A DNA stretch of 64,000 nt from Winogradskyella helgolandensis (GTDB taxonomy: Bacteria; Bacteroidota; Bacteroidia; Flavobacteriales; Flavobacteriaceae): the NCBI RefSeq assembly GCF_013404085.1, contig NZ_JABFHO010000002.1:124001-188000 (forward strand), read 5' to 3'. The notes below the pieces were generated by a model. The model had not been told where the DNA came from, did no database searches, and saw only the letters and a list, made by a program, of their open reading frames with translations. Positions 9,015 to 18,460 of the stretch are shown one piece after another (within the stretch, counting starts at the first letter, position 1; the number at the start of each line of letters is the position of its first letter). The translations under genes were made by a program, and so were the position numbers.

Positions 9015-9824
9015 TTAGAGAACCTTTTTTTTCGTAGCCTTCAATTCGAAAATCATAGGAAACAATTGATTTTTCATTTTATACATTCCTGATTCTGTCT
9101 TAATCAAATCCGGAAAAACATCATACGGACTTTCATCATATTCATTGAGGTACTCAATTTGTAATCCGACTTCAATAAGTGAATTAACTATTTCGCCTAA
9201 GCCATGATTCCACCCATACTCTTTACTTATCATTTTTGAATCTTGATTCGCATAAGTCCCTTCATATTCGTCATAAATCACATCATCCTGACTATAATGA
9301 TATGTCATTTTAGGTTGTCCATCCATATAATCAAACATCCACGCAATAGGATGAAATTCCACAATATAAAATGTCCCTCCTAATTTGAGTCGTTCTGAAA
9401 TCATTTTTGCCCAAGGTTTTAAATCGGGTAACCAACCAATAGTTCCGTAGCTTGTAAAAACAATATCAAAAGTATCTGAAATATGTTTAGAAGTATCCAA
9501 AACATTACAACAGACAAACTCAGCATCAAGTTGTAATTCATCATTTAATTGTTTTGCTAATTTCACTCCTTCATCACTCAAATCTACTCCAACACACTTG
9601 GCTCCCATCCGACTCCAACTCAATGTATCTTGGCCAAAATGGCATTGTAGGTGCAAAAGAGACTTTCCACTAACATCACCTAAAGCGTTCAACTCATAAG
9701 GCATCAGAGAGGATTTCCCTTTTTTAAAAGCATCCATATCGTACATGTCACTTTGCGCATGTATGGCTACTTTTTTGTTCCAAGTCGCTTTATTAACTTC
9801 AAAATAATTAGCGTCGTCATTCAT
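9015..9824 (-). CDS. Class I SAM-dependent methyltransferase
   Basis: Cytosolic methyltransferase of 269 residues. Motif I is LLHLQCHFGQD (about 55-65), followed by the acidic end of strand beta-2 (GVDLSD) and a motif II region, DIVFTSYGTIGWL. The substrate cannot be told from sequence; the closest look is to small-molecule Methyltransf_11/25 enzymes. The start ATG gives MNDDANYF. It is transcribed divergently from the lipoprotein gene at 9867. Confidence 0.85.
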   Translation of the reverse strand: MNDDANYFEVNKATWNKKVAIHAQSDMYDMDAFKKGKSSLMPYELNALGDVSGKSLLHLQCHFGQDTLSWSRMGAKCVGVDLSDEGVKLAKQLNDELQLDAEFVCCNVLDTSKHISDTFDIVFTSYGTIGWLPDLKPWAKMISERLKLGGTFYIVEFHPIAWMFDYMDGQPKMTYHYSQDDVIYDEYEGTYANQDSKMISKEYGWNHGLGEIVNSLIEVGLQIEYLNEYDESPYDVFPDLIKTESGMYKMKNQLFPMIFELKATKKKVL

Positions 9825-9866
9825 GGTTGATTAATTTAGCCTGTAATTTACCATATCTTTTTTAAT

Positions 9867-10556
9867 ATGAAATCATTATATCTTGGTCTTATATGTTTAC
9901 TACTTTTTTCAACTTGCAAATCTGATAAATCCGAATCACGTTTAAAAGAAATCCATAAAGAACCAACTGTTGCTCGAAAAATTGCTAACGCACATGGTTT
10001 TGAAAATTGGAAGAATGTCTTTGAAGTAAAATTTACTTTTCAAGTCGATAGAGACACTATAAAAGGTAAAAGGCGATCTTGGACTTGGAATCCAAAAACT
10101 AAAAATGTTAGTATGGTGACTGAAACACAAACTGTGAGTTACACTTTAAATGCGATAGACAGCACAAGTATAGACACTGATAGAGCTTTTATAAACGATA
10201 AGTTTTGGTTGTTAATACCGTTTCAATTGGTTTGGAACACCTCTACAACCATTTCTGAACCAACAAAAGCTGAAGCTCCAATTAGTAAAAATCAGTTAAA
10301 TCTTATCACACTAACTTACCCAAATAAAGGAGGTTATACTCCAGGAGATGCTTATGACATATTTTATAGCGATGATTTCATTATTAAAGAATGGGTCTTT
10401 AGAAAAGGAAATTCTGAAGAACCGACAATGGCAACCACCTTTGAAAACTATAAAGATTATAAAGGCATTAAAATTGCAACAGACCACAAAATGGACGGTG
10501 GCAACTGGAATCTAAATTTCACTGAAGTAAGTATTACTTTGGTTGGACAAAAATAA
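9867..10556 (+). CDS. Putative lipoprotein of unknown function
   Basis: A 229-residue protein with a lipoprotein signal (LLLFSTC, Cys at about 17). The mature part is beta-rich with several Trp-containing strands (RRSWTWNPKTKNVSM, FWLLIPFQLVW). I do not recognise a named family, though small lipoproteins of this appearance are common in Flavobacteriaceae. It is divergent from the methyltransferase gene and followed by two hairpins. Confidence 0.75.
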   Translation: MKSLYLGLICLLLFSTCKSDKSESRLKEIHKEPTVARKIANAHGFENWKNVFEVKFTFQVDRDTIKGKRRSWTWNPKTKNVSMVTETQTVSYTLNAIDSTSIDTDRAFINDKFWLLIPFQLVWNTSTTISEPTKAEAPISKNQLNLITLTYPNKGGYTPGDAYDIFYSDDFIIKEWVFRKGNSEEPTMATTFENYKDYKGIKIATDHKMDGGNWNLNFTEVSITLVGQK

Positions 10557-10575
10557 GACTGTATTTTTACAGCCT

Positions 10576-10630
10576 AAAATGTAAGATTCGCGTTCTAAGT
10601 TTTGACTTAAAAACGCATAGCTTACATTTT
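10576..10630. other. Long hairpin between convergent genes
   Basis: Perfect ten-base arms AAAATGTAAG and CTTACATTTT enclose a 35-base interior that itself contains GCGTT / AACGC-like pairing. It lies between the lipoprotein stop and the true terminator. Role unknown. Confidence 0.5.
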
Positions 10631-10657
10631 CCGCCTTTTGGCGCCTATTATATATGT

Positions 10658-10692
10658 AAAGCACTTCAATTATTATATTGAAGTGCTTTTTT
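10658..10692. terminator. Bidirectional intrinsic terminator
   Basis: Thirteen-bp stem AAAGCACTTCAAT / ATTGAAGTGCTTT with loop TATTAT and a T-run on the plus strand. It serves the plus-strand lipoprotein gene and, being A-flanked, probably the convergent kinase too. Confidence 0.85.
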
Positions 10693-10716
10693 CTTGAGGT
10701 ATATAAAACCCCAGAT

Positions 10717-12105
10717 TTAAACGTTTTGCATATTAATAGGGATATTAAACCTAATAGACGTTCCTACTCCCGTTTCACTTTCTAATACCAAATTCCCTCC
10801 TAGCATTTCTACGTAAGCTTTCGATATAGACAATCCAATTCCAGAACCATGTAAGCCATTCCTGTTATTGACATCAACCTGATAAAAAGGATTAAAAATA
10901 GACTCTTTTTTATCTTCAGGAATTCCAACACCAGTATCTTTAATAAAAAATTCTAATTGAGAAGCTGTATTATTTAAACTACAACTAAGAAAAATACTAT
11001 CACCTTTGGCAGTATACTTTATTGCATTTTCTATTAAATGTTTTAAAATGGCTATAAACTTATTACTATCAGAATTTATTTGACTATTCTTTTGTGGGAC
11101 GAAATTAGTTAAAGTAAACTGAACATTTTTTAATTCCGCTTCTGGCAAAAACAATTTGTAAATATCTTGAATGCAATCGTTAACATTAAATAACGATGTT
11201 TTAACCTGCATAAGTCCAGTTTCTATTTTAGAGATATTCAGAATATCTGTAATAACATCTAGTAGTTCATTACCATTACTTTCAATTACACTTACATATT
11301 CCTGATACTCTTCATCTTCTAATTGGTATGATTTTAAAAGTTCAGCACTACCCAAAATGCCATACATGGGAGTTCTAATTTCATGACTCATATTGGACAT
11401 AAATGCAGATTTTAACTTATCTGACTCCTCAGCGCGCTCCTTAGCAATGATTACATTTCGATGTTTTTCTAGAAGCTCATCTTGTAATTCATTTTCTCTT
11501 AATAACGCATTATGCAAATGGTCTATTAAAAACGAAACTGAAAGCACTGTAAGTAACCCGAAAACAACATTATTAATAAAAACAACAAATAATATTTCTA
11601 TTGGAGACTCCGTAAAAAAACGAATATCTATCCACTTTACATAATCAATAAATAATATAATAGCATAAAACACTGCAGATAACAAAACAGAATTAACACC
11701 AGCTTTCTTCCCACTATAAAGCGTTATTAAAATACTAAGCATAAAGAGTAAAATAGTTCCATTACCATTCAGCCCTAAATCAATAATTAAAGCAAAAGAC
11801 AGCACAAATAAATTAATAGAAAATATAGTTTTTTTTGTTGTTAAAAGCATTCTTTTATTAAGAACCAAAAACGACATTACTAAAACAGCTACGGTATCTA
11901 TAACAAAAACAAACCATTTATCTAAAGCAATAGCCATACCTGCACTAGGAATATAGGATATTAAACTTAACACAAGAGTTAATATTAAGATAGAGACAAA
12001 CAATTTATCTCTAAAATAAGTTAAGTCGTCTTTCTCTTTTACATTAGAAAAACCACTATACTCAATATACCATTGGTGATAGGGTGACCAAAGTTTTTTC
12101 AGCAT
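10717..12105 (-). CDS. Membrane sensor histidine kinase
   Basis: A 462-residue kinase. The N-terminus has about six transmembrane helices (roughly 35-195) with little extracellular sequence. A short coiled linker follows, then HisKA with the phosphorylatable His241 in SHEIRTP, and HATPase with NAIKYT, DTGVGIP and GSGIGLSI. There is no receiver or output domain and no adjacent regulator gene, so its partner is elsewhere. The compact membrane domain suggests sensing of a membrane-embedded or lipid cue. ATG at 12105 is preferred; a TTG two codons upstream is less likely. Confidence 0.9.
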   Translation of the reverse strand: MLKKLWSPYHQWYIEYSGFSNVKEKDDLTYFRDKLFVSILILTLVLSLISYIPSAGMAIALDKWFVFVIDTVAVLVMSFLVLNKRMLLTTKKTIFSINLFVLSFALIIDLGLNGNGTILLFMLSILITLYSGKKAGVNSVLLSAVFYAIILFIDYVKWIDIRFFTESPIEILFVVFINNVVFGLLTVLSVSFLIDHLHNALLRENELQDELLEKHRNVIIAKERAEESDKLKSAFMSNMSHEIRTPMYGILGSAELLKSYQLEDEEYQEYVSVIESNGNELLDVITDILNISKIETGLMQVKTSLFNVNDCIQDIYKLFLPEAELKNVQFTLTNFVPQKNSQINSDSNKFIAILKHLIENAIKYTAKGDSIFLSCSLNNTASQLEFFIKDTGVGIPEDKKESIFNPFYQVDVNNRNGLHGSGIGLSISKAYVEMLGGNLVLESETGVGTSIRFNIPINMQNV

Positions 12106-12225
12106 ATACAATTAATTAGGGACTATCTTTTTAGCCAGAAAAATATGCGCAAAACTATTTAATTCTTTTTAATTATATCATACTTTCTGATATAATCGAT
12201 TAACGGAAATTTAATAAAATAATGC

Positions 12226-12233
12226 TATTTTTG
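12226..12233 (+). promoter_or_regulatory. -7-like promoter element of kynU
   Basis: TATTTTTG fits TAnnTTTG. It lies just downstream of an in-frame ATG at 12222, so that ATG would not be on the transcript; this supports the TTG at 12258 as start. No clear -33 element. Confidence 0.4.
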
Positions 12234-12257
12234 TTACAATCCGAAAAACCTTTCAAA

Positions 12258-13535
12258 TTGTCCAACTACAAATTAGGTCTTGACTATGCAAAAAAACAAG
12301 ACGAATTAGACGAATTATCTAGCTACAGAGCACAATTTCATATTCCAAAAGACAAACATGGAAATGACATTATATACCTATGTGGCAACTCATTAGGCCT
12401 ACAACCAAAATCAACCAAGGCTTATATCGATCAAGAATTAGAAGATTGGGCAAATCTCGGAGTAGAAGGTCATACTGATGCTAAAAATCCTTGGTTACCT
12501 TATCATGAATTTTTAACGGAGGCTACAGCAAAGCTTGTTGGCGCAAAACCTATTGAAGTGGTCACTATGAACTCTTTAACTGCAAATTTGCACTTTATGA
12601 TGGCTTCCTTTTATAAACCAACAAAGGAACGTTATAAAATTCTCATAGAGAGTGATGCTTTTCCTTCCGATAAATATGCTGTAGAGTCACAATTACGTCA
12701 TCATGGTTACGATGATAAAGAAGGTTTAATCTTATGGAAACCAAGAGAAGGCGAAGAATTACTAAATTATGAAGATTTAGAAACCATTCTCGAAGCGCAC
12801 GGAAATGAAATTGCACTTATTATGGTTGGAGGCGTCAATTATTACACCGGTCAATTTTTCGATTTTAAACGGATCACAAAGCTTGGTCACAGTTACGGTT
12901 GTAAAGTTGGATTTGATTGCGCACATGGAGCCGGAAACGTCGATTTAGATTTACATAATTCCGGAGCCGATTTTGCCGTTTGGTGTACGTATAAATACAT
13001 GAATTCTGGACCAGGAAGTTTATCGGGTTGTTTTGTTCATGAGAGACATGCCTATGATAAAACCTTAAATCGATTTACAGGTTGGTGGAGCCACAATAAA
13101 GATACACGTTTTAATATGCGACATGAGTTTGATGTGTTACCAGGAGCCGAAGGTTGGCAACTCAGTAATCCACCAATTTTATCCATGGCAGCTATAAAAG
13201 CTTCTTTAGATATGTTTCATGAAGTCGGATTTGATAAAATTCTAAAAAAATCGAAAAAACTAACTGGTTATTTCGAGTTTTTACTGAAGCAATTAGGCGA
13301 AGATACCATTAGAATTATCACTCCAGAAAATCCCGATGAACGCGGTTGCCAATTATCTATTCAAGTATTAAATGCAGATAAATCATTACACGACAAATTA
13401 ACCGAAGCTGGAGTTATTAGCGATTGGCGAGAACCTGATGTGATTAGATGTGCACCAATTCCGTTGTACAATTCATTTGAAGATGTGTATTTGATGGTTG
13501 AAAAAATGAAAACAATATTAAAAAGCCCATCTTAG
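12258..13535 (+). CDS. kynU: Kynureninase
   Basis: PLP enzyme cleaving kynurenine or 3-hydroxykynurenine to (3-hydroxy)anthranilate plus alanine. The PLP-lysine region TYKYMNSGPGSLSG and the CGNSLGLQPK substrate loop are clear; 425 residues. The chosen start is TTG at 12258 (SNYKLGLDYAKK), because homologues begin at about this distance from the conserved IPK block and because the only upstream ATG (12222) lies before a -7-like element. It is the first gene of a plus-strand cluster that carries 3-hydroxykynurenine on to ring cleavage. Confidence 0.95.
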   Translation: MSNYKLGLDYAKKQDELDELSSYRAQFHIPKDKHGNDIIYLCGNSLGLQPKSTKAYIDQELEDWANLGVEGHTDAKNPWLPYHEFLTEATAKLVGAKPIEVVTMNSLTANLHFMMASFYKPTKERYKILIESDAFPSDKYAVESQLRHHGYDDKEGLILWKPREGEELLNYEDLETILEAHGNEIALIMVGGVNYYTGQFFDFKRITKLGHSYGCKVGFDCAHGAGNVDLDLHNSGADFAVWCTYKYMNSGPGSLSGCFVHERHAYDKTLNRFTGWWSHNKDTRFNMRHEFDVLPGAEGWQLSNPPILSMAAIKASLDMFHEVGFDKILKKSKKLTGYFEFLLKQLGEDTIRIITPENPDERGCQLSIQVLNADKSLHDKLTEAGVISDWREPDVIRCAPIPLYNSFEDVYLMVEKMKTILKSPS

Positions 13536-13691
13536 TTATTTAGCAAAAAAGGAACTGGAATGGATTTATTAACACAAATAGAATACTGATTGAATTAAGA
13601 ACGGAATAATTAAACTATCAAGTCCTAAATCAATTCGGATAATTGAACATCAATTTGCAGAAATAGAGAGCGAAAAAGCGGAACTGCGAAG

Positions 13692-13788
13692 CAAAGCTTC
13701 AAGCATGAAGCTTTGAAAGCGAATGTTTCGAAGGAATTTCCTCAGATTGATTGTGATTTTTGGTTCGTTTGCATCAAGGCAAATGAAC
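13692..13788. repeat. Two palindromic elements upstream of kmo
   Basis: Hairpin 1 is CAAAGCTTC / GAAGCTTTG with loop AAGCAT (13692-13715). Hairpin 2 is GTTCGTTTGC / GCAAATGAAC with a six-base loop and one G-U pair (13763-13788). The 267-base gap between kynU and kmo holds no gene. The open frame across it only artificially extends kmo. Confidence 0.65.
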
Positions 13789-13802
13789 AGAAAAATAAAT
13801 AT

Positions 13803-15203
13803 ATGATTAACAAAAAACAAAACATATTAATTATCGGCGCAGGACTCTGCGGAAGCCTACTAGCCTTAAGATTAGGACAAAGAGGCTACAACGTTACTGT
13901 TTACGAAATGCGTCCAGACTTAAGAAAAACAGATATCTCTGCAGGTCGTTCTATAAATTTAGCATTTTCAGACAGAGGTAACAAAGCCATGAAACTTGTT
14001 GGCATTGAAGACAAAGTAAAGGAACTTTGCATACCAATGAATGGCAGAATGATTCATGATAAAGACGGCAACACTTTTTTATCAAATTATAGTGGACGCG
14101 AGCATCAATATATTAATTCAATTTCGAGAGGGGAATTAAACGCATTACTTTTAAATGAAGCCGAAAAGCATGACAATGTAAAAATTTATTTCAACAGAAA
14201 ATGTAAATCTGTAGATTTTGAAAAAACTACTGCTTTATTTGAAGATTACAACTCTAAAGAAGAATTCATAGAAGATGCGGATTGTATCATAGCAACAGAC
14301 GGAGCAGGTTCTGCACTTAGAAAAAGTTATTACCTTGGAAAGAAATTTCTATTCAGCTTTTCGCAAGATTATTTAAGTCATGGTTATAAAGAATTAAGCA
14401 TTCTACCAACAGAAAACGGCGACTATAAAACCTACAAAAACGCATTACATATTTGGCCTAGAAGTAGTTTTATGCTAATTGCCTTACCAAATTTAGATGG
14501 TAGTTTTACAGTCACACTATTTTTAAGTTATGCTGAAGGCGAATACAATTTCAATAATTTAACGACACCAGAATTAGTTACGGAATTCTTCCAAAAAGAG
14601 TTTTCAGATGCTTTAGCAATTATGCCCAATTTAGTGGATGATTTTTTCGAAAACCCCACAGCTGCATTAGGAACCGTAAAATGTTCACCTTGGCATTATA
14701 AAGGAAACACACTACTGATGGGAGATTCTGCACATGCTATTGTGCCTTTTTATGGTCAAGGTATGAATGCCTCTTTTGAAGATGTGGTTGAATTTGATAA
14801 AGTTTTAGACGAAAATTTAGAAAACTGGGAAGCTACTTTTACAGCTTACGAAAAAAATCGAAAGAAAGACACAGATGCCATTGCCGATTTAGCGATAGAT
14901 AATTTCCACGAAATGAAAGGTCACGTATCAAATCCTATTTTTCAAGAAAAACGAAAAATTGAAATGGCTCTAGAAAAAGAGTTTCCAATGGAATACGATT
15001 CTAAATATAGTTTAGTAACTTTCAACGCAACGGTAGGCTACAGAGAAGCCATGTTAAGAGGAAGAGCTCAGGATAAAGCGATTTTAAATATGTTAACGGA
15101 TAAAATTATTTCACCCGAAGATAATTTAAAAGAGATTTTAGAAAAAGTAAAAACAGAAACTGAAGCTATTTTAGAAGATGATAAAATTGCTGGATTGCAT
15201 TAG
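13803..15203 (+). CDS. kmo: Kynurenine 3-monooxygenase
   Basis: FAD-dependent hydroxylase converting kynurenine to 3-hydroxykynurenine. The Rossmann motif GAGLCGSLLA lies at the start, the second FAD motif GDSAHAIVPFYGQGMN in the C-terminal half, and ADCIIATDGAGS between. The ATG at 13803 gives MINKKQN and 466 residues, the family length. An open frame runs 30 codons further upstream but crosses palindromic repeat DNA and is not credible. The C-terminal region is long and helical, as in bacterial KMOs that associate with membranes. It works directly before kynureninase in the pathway. Confidence 0.95.
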   Translation: MINKKQNILIIGAGLCGSLLALRLGQRGYNVTVYEMRPDLRKTDISAGRSINLAFSDRGNKAMKLVGIEDKVKELCIPMNGRMIHDKDGNTFLSNYSGREHQYINSISRGELNALLLNEAEKHDNVKIYFNRKCKSVDFEKTTALFEDYNSKEEFIEDADCIIATDGAGSALRKSYYLGKKFLFSFSQDYLSHGYKELSILPTENGDYKTYKNALHIWPRSSFMLIALPNLDGSFTVTLFLSYAEGEYNFNNLTTPELVTEFFQKEFSDALAIMPNLVDDFFENPTAALGTVKCSPWHYKGNTLLMGDSAHAIVPFYGQGMNASFEDVVEFDKVLDENLENWEATFTAYEKNRKKDTDAIADLAIDNFHEMKGHVSNPIFQEKRKIEMALEKEFPMEYDSKYSLVTFNATVGYREAMLRGRAQDKAILNMLTDKIISPEDNLKEILEKVKTETEAILEDDKIAGLH

Positions 15204-15210
15204 CAATTTT

Positions 15211-15288
15211 GTCATTCCGCACCTGATGCGGAATCCATTATAAATTGGAGTTGAATTAAATAAAGATTCCTGCCTACGCAGGAATGAC
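15211..15288. repeat. Composite palindromic element between kmo and the RidA-family gene
   Basis: Two hairpins, ATTCCGC / GCGGAAT (15214-15234) and ATTCCTGC / GCAGGAAT (15266-15285), are framed end to end by GTCATTCC (15211) and GGAATGAC (ending 15288). It looks like a mobile-type intergenic repeat of the kind dispersed in many genomes (from memory, unchecked). Confidence 0.7.
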
Positions 15289-15294
15289 AATAAC

Positions 15295-15732
15295 ATGAGT
15301 AACACAGATAACAAGACTCCTGCTTCTTCAGGAACAGGTGTAACACCAAGAGGAGCTTATCCACACGTAAAGCAAGTCGGAGACTTCATATTCGTTTCGG
15401 GTACAAGTTCTAGACGCGCAGATAACACCATAGCAGGCGTTGACTTAATCGACGACATGGGAACAAAACGTTTAAACGCATACACCCAAACCCAAGAAGT
15501 TCTAAAAAACATAGAAAAGAACTTAGCAAAAGTTGGAGCCAGCTTAAAAGATGTGGTAGATGTGACCTCTTTTTTAGTCAACATGAATGACTTTGCTGAC
15601 TATAATAAAGCCTACGGAGAATTCTTTGAAAAAGAAACAGGACCAACCAGAACAACAGTTGCAGTGCATCAGTTACCGCATCCGGATTTGGTGGTGGAGA
15701 TTAAGGTTATGGCTTATAAGAAGAAAGATTAA
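15295..15732 (+). CDS. nbaF: RidA-family 2-aminomuconate deaminase
   Basis: A 145-residue protein of the RidA/YjgF fold ([28 protein letters not shown] and VEIKVMAY blocks). The arginine in GPTRTTV is the substrate carboxylate anchor of the family. Position decides the call: it sits between kmo and a 2-aminomuconic semialdehyde dehydrogenase, matching clusters in which this paralogue hydrolyses 2-aminomuconate to 4-oxalocrotonate and ammonia. A general enamine deaminase role is the alternative. The start codon follows a palindromic element by six bases. Confidence 0.85.
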   Translation: MSNTDNKTPASSGTGVTPRGAYPHVKQVGDFIFVSGTSSRRADNTIAGVDLIDDMGTKRLNAYTQTQEVLKNIEKNLAKVGASLKDVVDVTSFLVNMNDFADYNKAYGEFFEKETGPTRTTVAVHQLPHPDLVVEIKVMAYKKKD

Positions 15733-15789
15733 AGAACCAAGAGCCAAGAAATATACAGATACTTCCTACCTCTTTTCTCTTGGTTCTTT
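15731..15789. repeat. Palindromic element after the RidA-family gene
   Basis: Thirteen-base perfect arms AAAGAACCAAGAG and CTCTTGGTTCTTT separated by 33 bases; the left arm overlaps the stop codon. It could act as a weak terminator or attenuator, but sequence similar to it is recalled from other intergenic repeats. Confidence 0.65.
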
Positions 15790-15802
15790 CATCTGATAAC
15801 AC

Positions 15803-17242
15803 ATGAACATCAAAAACTACATAAACGGAAATTTCCAAAACCCGATTCAAAACAATTGGATAGATAATTATTGTCCAGCAAATGGAGAAATCTATGGACA
15901 AATCCCAAACTCATCCAAAGAAGATGTTGAAAACGCCTATATCGCAGCAAAAACTGCATTTCCAACATGGAGCAAAACGACGCTAGAAGAACGTAGTAGA
16001 ATTCTAATTAAAATTTCAGAATTACTTGAGGCCAACTTAGACCGTTTTGCAGAAGCCGAAAGTAAAGACAATGGCAAACCTATTTCATTAGCTAAAGCCG
16101 TTGATATTCCTAGAGCAGCAAGTAATTTTCGATTCTTTGGAAATGCGATTACACAATTTGCTAGTGAAAGTCATGAATCTGTTGGTCAACAAGCCGTCAA
16201 TTACACCTTACGTCAACCGATTGGAGTTGTAGGTTGTATTTCACCTTGGAATCTTCCACTCTATCTCTTTACATGGAAAATTGCTCCAGCTCTAGCCGCA
16301 GGAAATTGTGTGGTTGCCAAACCTAGTGAAGTGACACCAATGACCGCTTACTTATTAGGCGAAATTTGTAACGAAGCAGGTTTACCAAAAGGCGTTTTAA
16401 ATATTGTTCATGGTTTGGGAACCTCAACAGGACAAGCCATCATAGAACATATAGATATTAAAGCCATAAGTTTTACAGGAGGCACAGCAACAGGAGCACA
16501 TATTGCTAGAGTCGCTGCACCAATGTTTAAAAAATTATCCCTAGAATTAGGAGGAAAAAACCCAAACATAATTTTTGCCGATTGCGATTATGAAGATATG
16601 TTAGCAACAACGGTTCAGTCATCTTTTGCTAATCAAGGGCAGATTTGCTTATGTGGCAGTCGCATTTTTGTGGAAGCTTCTATCTATGAAAAATTCAAAA
16701 TAGACTTTGTTGAAAAAGTAAAAGCTTTAAAAGTTGGACATCCATCTGAAGCAGATACCAATATTGGAGCTTTAGTATCGAAACCTCATCTTGAAAAAGT
16801 AAAAGAATACATCAACATTGCGAAAGAAGAAAAAGGAACTGTTTTATGTGGTGGAAATGAAGTAACAATTAAAGGTTTCGAGAATGGTTATTATTTAGAA
16901 CCTACAGTTATTGAAGTACCAAATGATGATTGCAGAGTAAACCAAGAAGAAATATTTGGACCTGTCGTTACTATAATGCCATTCAATTCAGAAGACGAAG
17001 TTTTAGAAATGGCAAACAAAGTAAAATATGGTTTATCTGCCACATTGTGGACCAATAACTTAAAACGAACTATGAAATTAAGTAACCAGCTACAAGCCGG
17101 AATTGTTTGGGTGAACACTTGGATGATGCGCGATTTAAGAACCCCTTTTGGAGGTGTTAAAGCATCTGGTGTTGGACGCGAAGGTGGATTTGAAGCTTTG
17201 CGTTTTTTTACGGAAGCCAAGAATGTTTGTATAAAGTATTAA
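15803..17242 (+). CDS. nbaE: 2-aminomuconic semialdehyde dehydrogenase
   Basis: NAD-dependent aldehyde dehydrogenase, 479 residues. General base Glu248 in LELGGKNP, nucleophile Cys282 in GQICLC and the SPWNLPL oxyanion/NAD segment are present. Within this cluster the expected substrate is 2-aminomuconic 6-semialdehyde, the product of ACMS decarboxylase, giving 2-aminomuconate for the neighbouring deaminase. 2-hydroxymuconic semialdehyde dehydrogenase is the sister activity and cannot be excluded by sequence alone. The ATG at 15803 follows a hairpin. Confidence 0.92.
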   Translation: MNIKNYINGNFQNPIQNNWIDNYCPANGEIYGQIPNSSKEDVENAYIAAKTAFPTWSKTTLEERSRILIKISELLEANLDRFAEAESKDNGKPISLAKAVDIPRAASNFRFFGNAITQFASESHESVGQQAVNYTLRQPIGVVGCISPWNLPLYLFTWKIAPALAAGNCVVAKPSEVTPMTAYLLGEICNEAGLPKGVLNIVHGLGTSTGQAIIEHIDIKAISFTGGTATGAHIARVAAPMFKKLSLELGGKNPNIIFADCDYEDMLATTVQSSFANQGQICLCGSRIFVEASIYEKFKIDFVEKVKALKVGHPSEADTNIGALVSKPHLEKVKEYINIAKEEKGTVLCGGNEVTIKGFENGYYLEPTVIEVPNDDCRVNQEEIFGPVVTIMPFNSEDEVLEMANKVKYGLSATLWTNNLKRTMKLSNQLQAGIVWVNTWMMRDLRTPFGGVKASGVGREGGFEALRFFTEAKNVCIKY

Positions 17243-17260
17243 CCGTATCCAAAAGCCACC

Positions 17261-17692
17261 TTGAACAGAAGAGAATTTTTATTACTTGTTTGGACAAAAT
17301 TTTTAAGACCAGTCTTATTTATTTTTATCATAATCTTTTGTGTCAATTTTCTAATTGATGTTTTTAAAGAAGGTAATTTCGATAATTTTATAAATATTGG
17401 AAAACTAATTATCCTAATGCTATTAATTTACATTTCGATATATTTTTTAAACATATTTATAGAATTAGTTAGAGATAAAATATATTTAATACTACCAGAT
17501 TCTATTAAACAGATATTACAAATCTTCAGTAAAATCACAAGTTATATACTTCCTTTTATTTTAGGGGCATTAATTTATCATTTCTGGTTTGAAGACAAAC
17601 CTAAAGCGATAGTATTAGTACTCATAATTTTAAATAGTAAAATAAGTAATTATAATAAAACCGAAAAAGAAAATGAATTTCAACCTCAATAA
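17261..17692 (+). CDS. Small integral membrane protein of unknown function
   Basis: A 143-residue hydrophobic protein with about four predicted membrane helices (roughly 14-32, 46-68, 88-106, 113-125) and a charged C-terminal tail. It starts with TTG at 17261, as no ATG is available. The last 20 bases overlap the SDR gene in another frame. I do not recognise it. Its place inside the kynurenine cluster could point to transport or membrane anchoring, but four helices are few for a transporter and it may be a passenger. Confidence 0.6.
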   Translation: MNRREFLLLVWTKFLRPVLFIFIIIFCVNFLIDVFKEGNFDNFINIGKLIILMLLIYISIYFLNIFIELVRDKIYLILPDSIKQILQIFSKITSYILPFILGALIYHFWFEDKPKAIVLVLIILNSKISNYNKTEKENEFQPQ

Positions 17693-18455
17693 CAAATACG
17701 CATTAGTTTGTGGTAGCACAGCAGGCATAGGAAAAGCAACAGCAATGGCTTTAGCTGCAGAAGGTGTTCAAGTCACTTTAATCGCTAGAAATGAAGACAA
17801 GTTAAAAGCAACACTTTCAGAATTACCTCAACAAAGACCACACGATTATATTGTGGCTGATTTTTCGAATCCAACAGAATTGAGAGCCAAAGTTTCAGAC
17901 TATATTTCTAAACATCATGGGTTTCATATTTTGGTGAATAATACAGGAGGCCCAAAAGGTGGTCCTGTTTTTTCTGCTAACGTAGAAGAATTTGAATCGG
18001 CTTTTACACAGCATTTAAAATGTAACCATGTATTGGCTCAAAATGTTGTTCCTTTCATGAAACAGGAAGGTTATGGTCGCATTATCAATGTGATTTCAAC
18101 ATCTGTTAAACAACCTTTAGATGGACTTGGAGTTAGCAATACCATTCGTGGTGCAGTGGCAAACTGGAGCAAAACTTTGGCTAATGAATTGGGGCAATTT
18201 GGTATTACAGTAAACAATGTTTTACCAGGAGCTACAGGTACGGAACGTCTAGCTGAAATCATTAAAAATAAGTCGTCCAAGTCTGGAAACACCGAAGAAG
18301 AAGCTGCAAATGCTATGAAAAATGCTGTGCCTGCTAAACGTTTTGCTAAACCAGAAGAATTAGCAGATGCTATTACATTTTTAGCAAGTGAGCGTGCTGC
18401 TTATATAAATGGAATTAATCTTCCTGTTGATGGCGGACGAACAAAATCCTTATAA
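17673..18455 (+). CDS. Atypical short-chain dehydrogenase/reductase
   Basis: A 260-residue SDR-fold protein: GSTAGIGKA cofactor loop (14-22), VNNTGGP (88-94), Ser142/Ser144 in VISTSVK, and the C-terminal LPVDGG. The catalytic YxxxK is replaced: at the aligned place the sequence reads S155-N-T-I-R159, so Tyr and Lys are lost. An SDR subgroup with SNxxR is known to me but has no agreed reaction. In this cluster it may act on a muconate-derived intermediate, or not be a dehydrogenase at all. It overlaps the membrane protein gene by 20 bases and is probably translationally coupled. Confidence 0.85.
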   Translation: MNFNLNNKYALVCGSTAGIGKATAMALAAEGVQVTLIARNEDKLKATLSELPQQRPHDYIVADFSNPTELRAKVSDYISKHHGFHILVNNTGGPKGGPVFSANVEEFESAFTQHLKCNHVLAQNVVPFMKQEGYGRIINVISTSVKQPLDGLGVSNTIRGAVANWSKTLANELGQFGITVNNVLPGATGTERLAEIIKNKSSKSGNTEEEAANAMKNAVPAKRFAKPEELADAITFLASERAAYINGINLPVDGGRTKSL

Positions 18456-18460
18456 GTAGA

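Noticed and set aside
13713..13802. N-terminal extension of kmo through an open frame
   Set aside because: The added 30 residues cross palindromic repeat DNA; homologues begin at the MINKKQN-like position just before the FAD motif.
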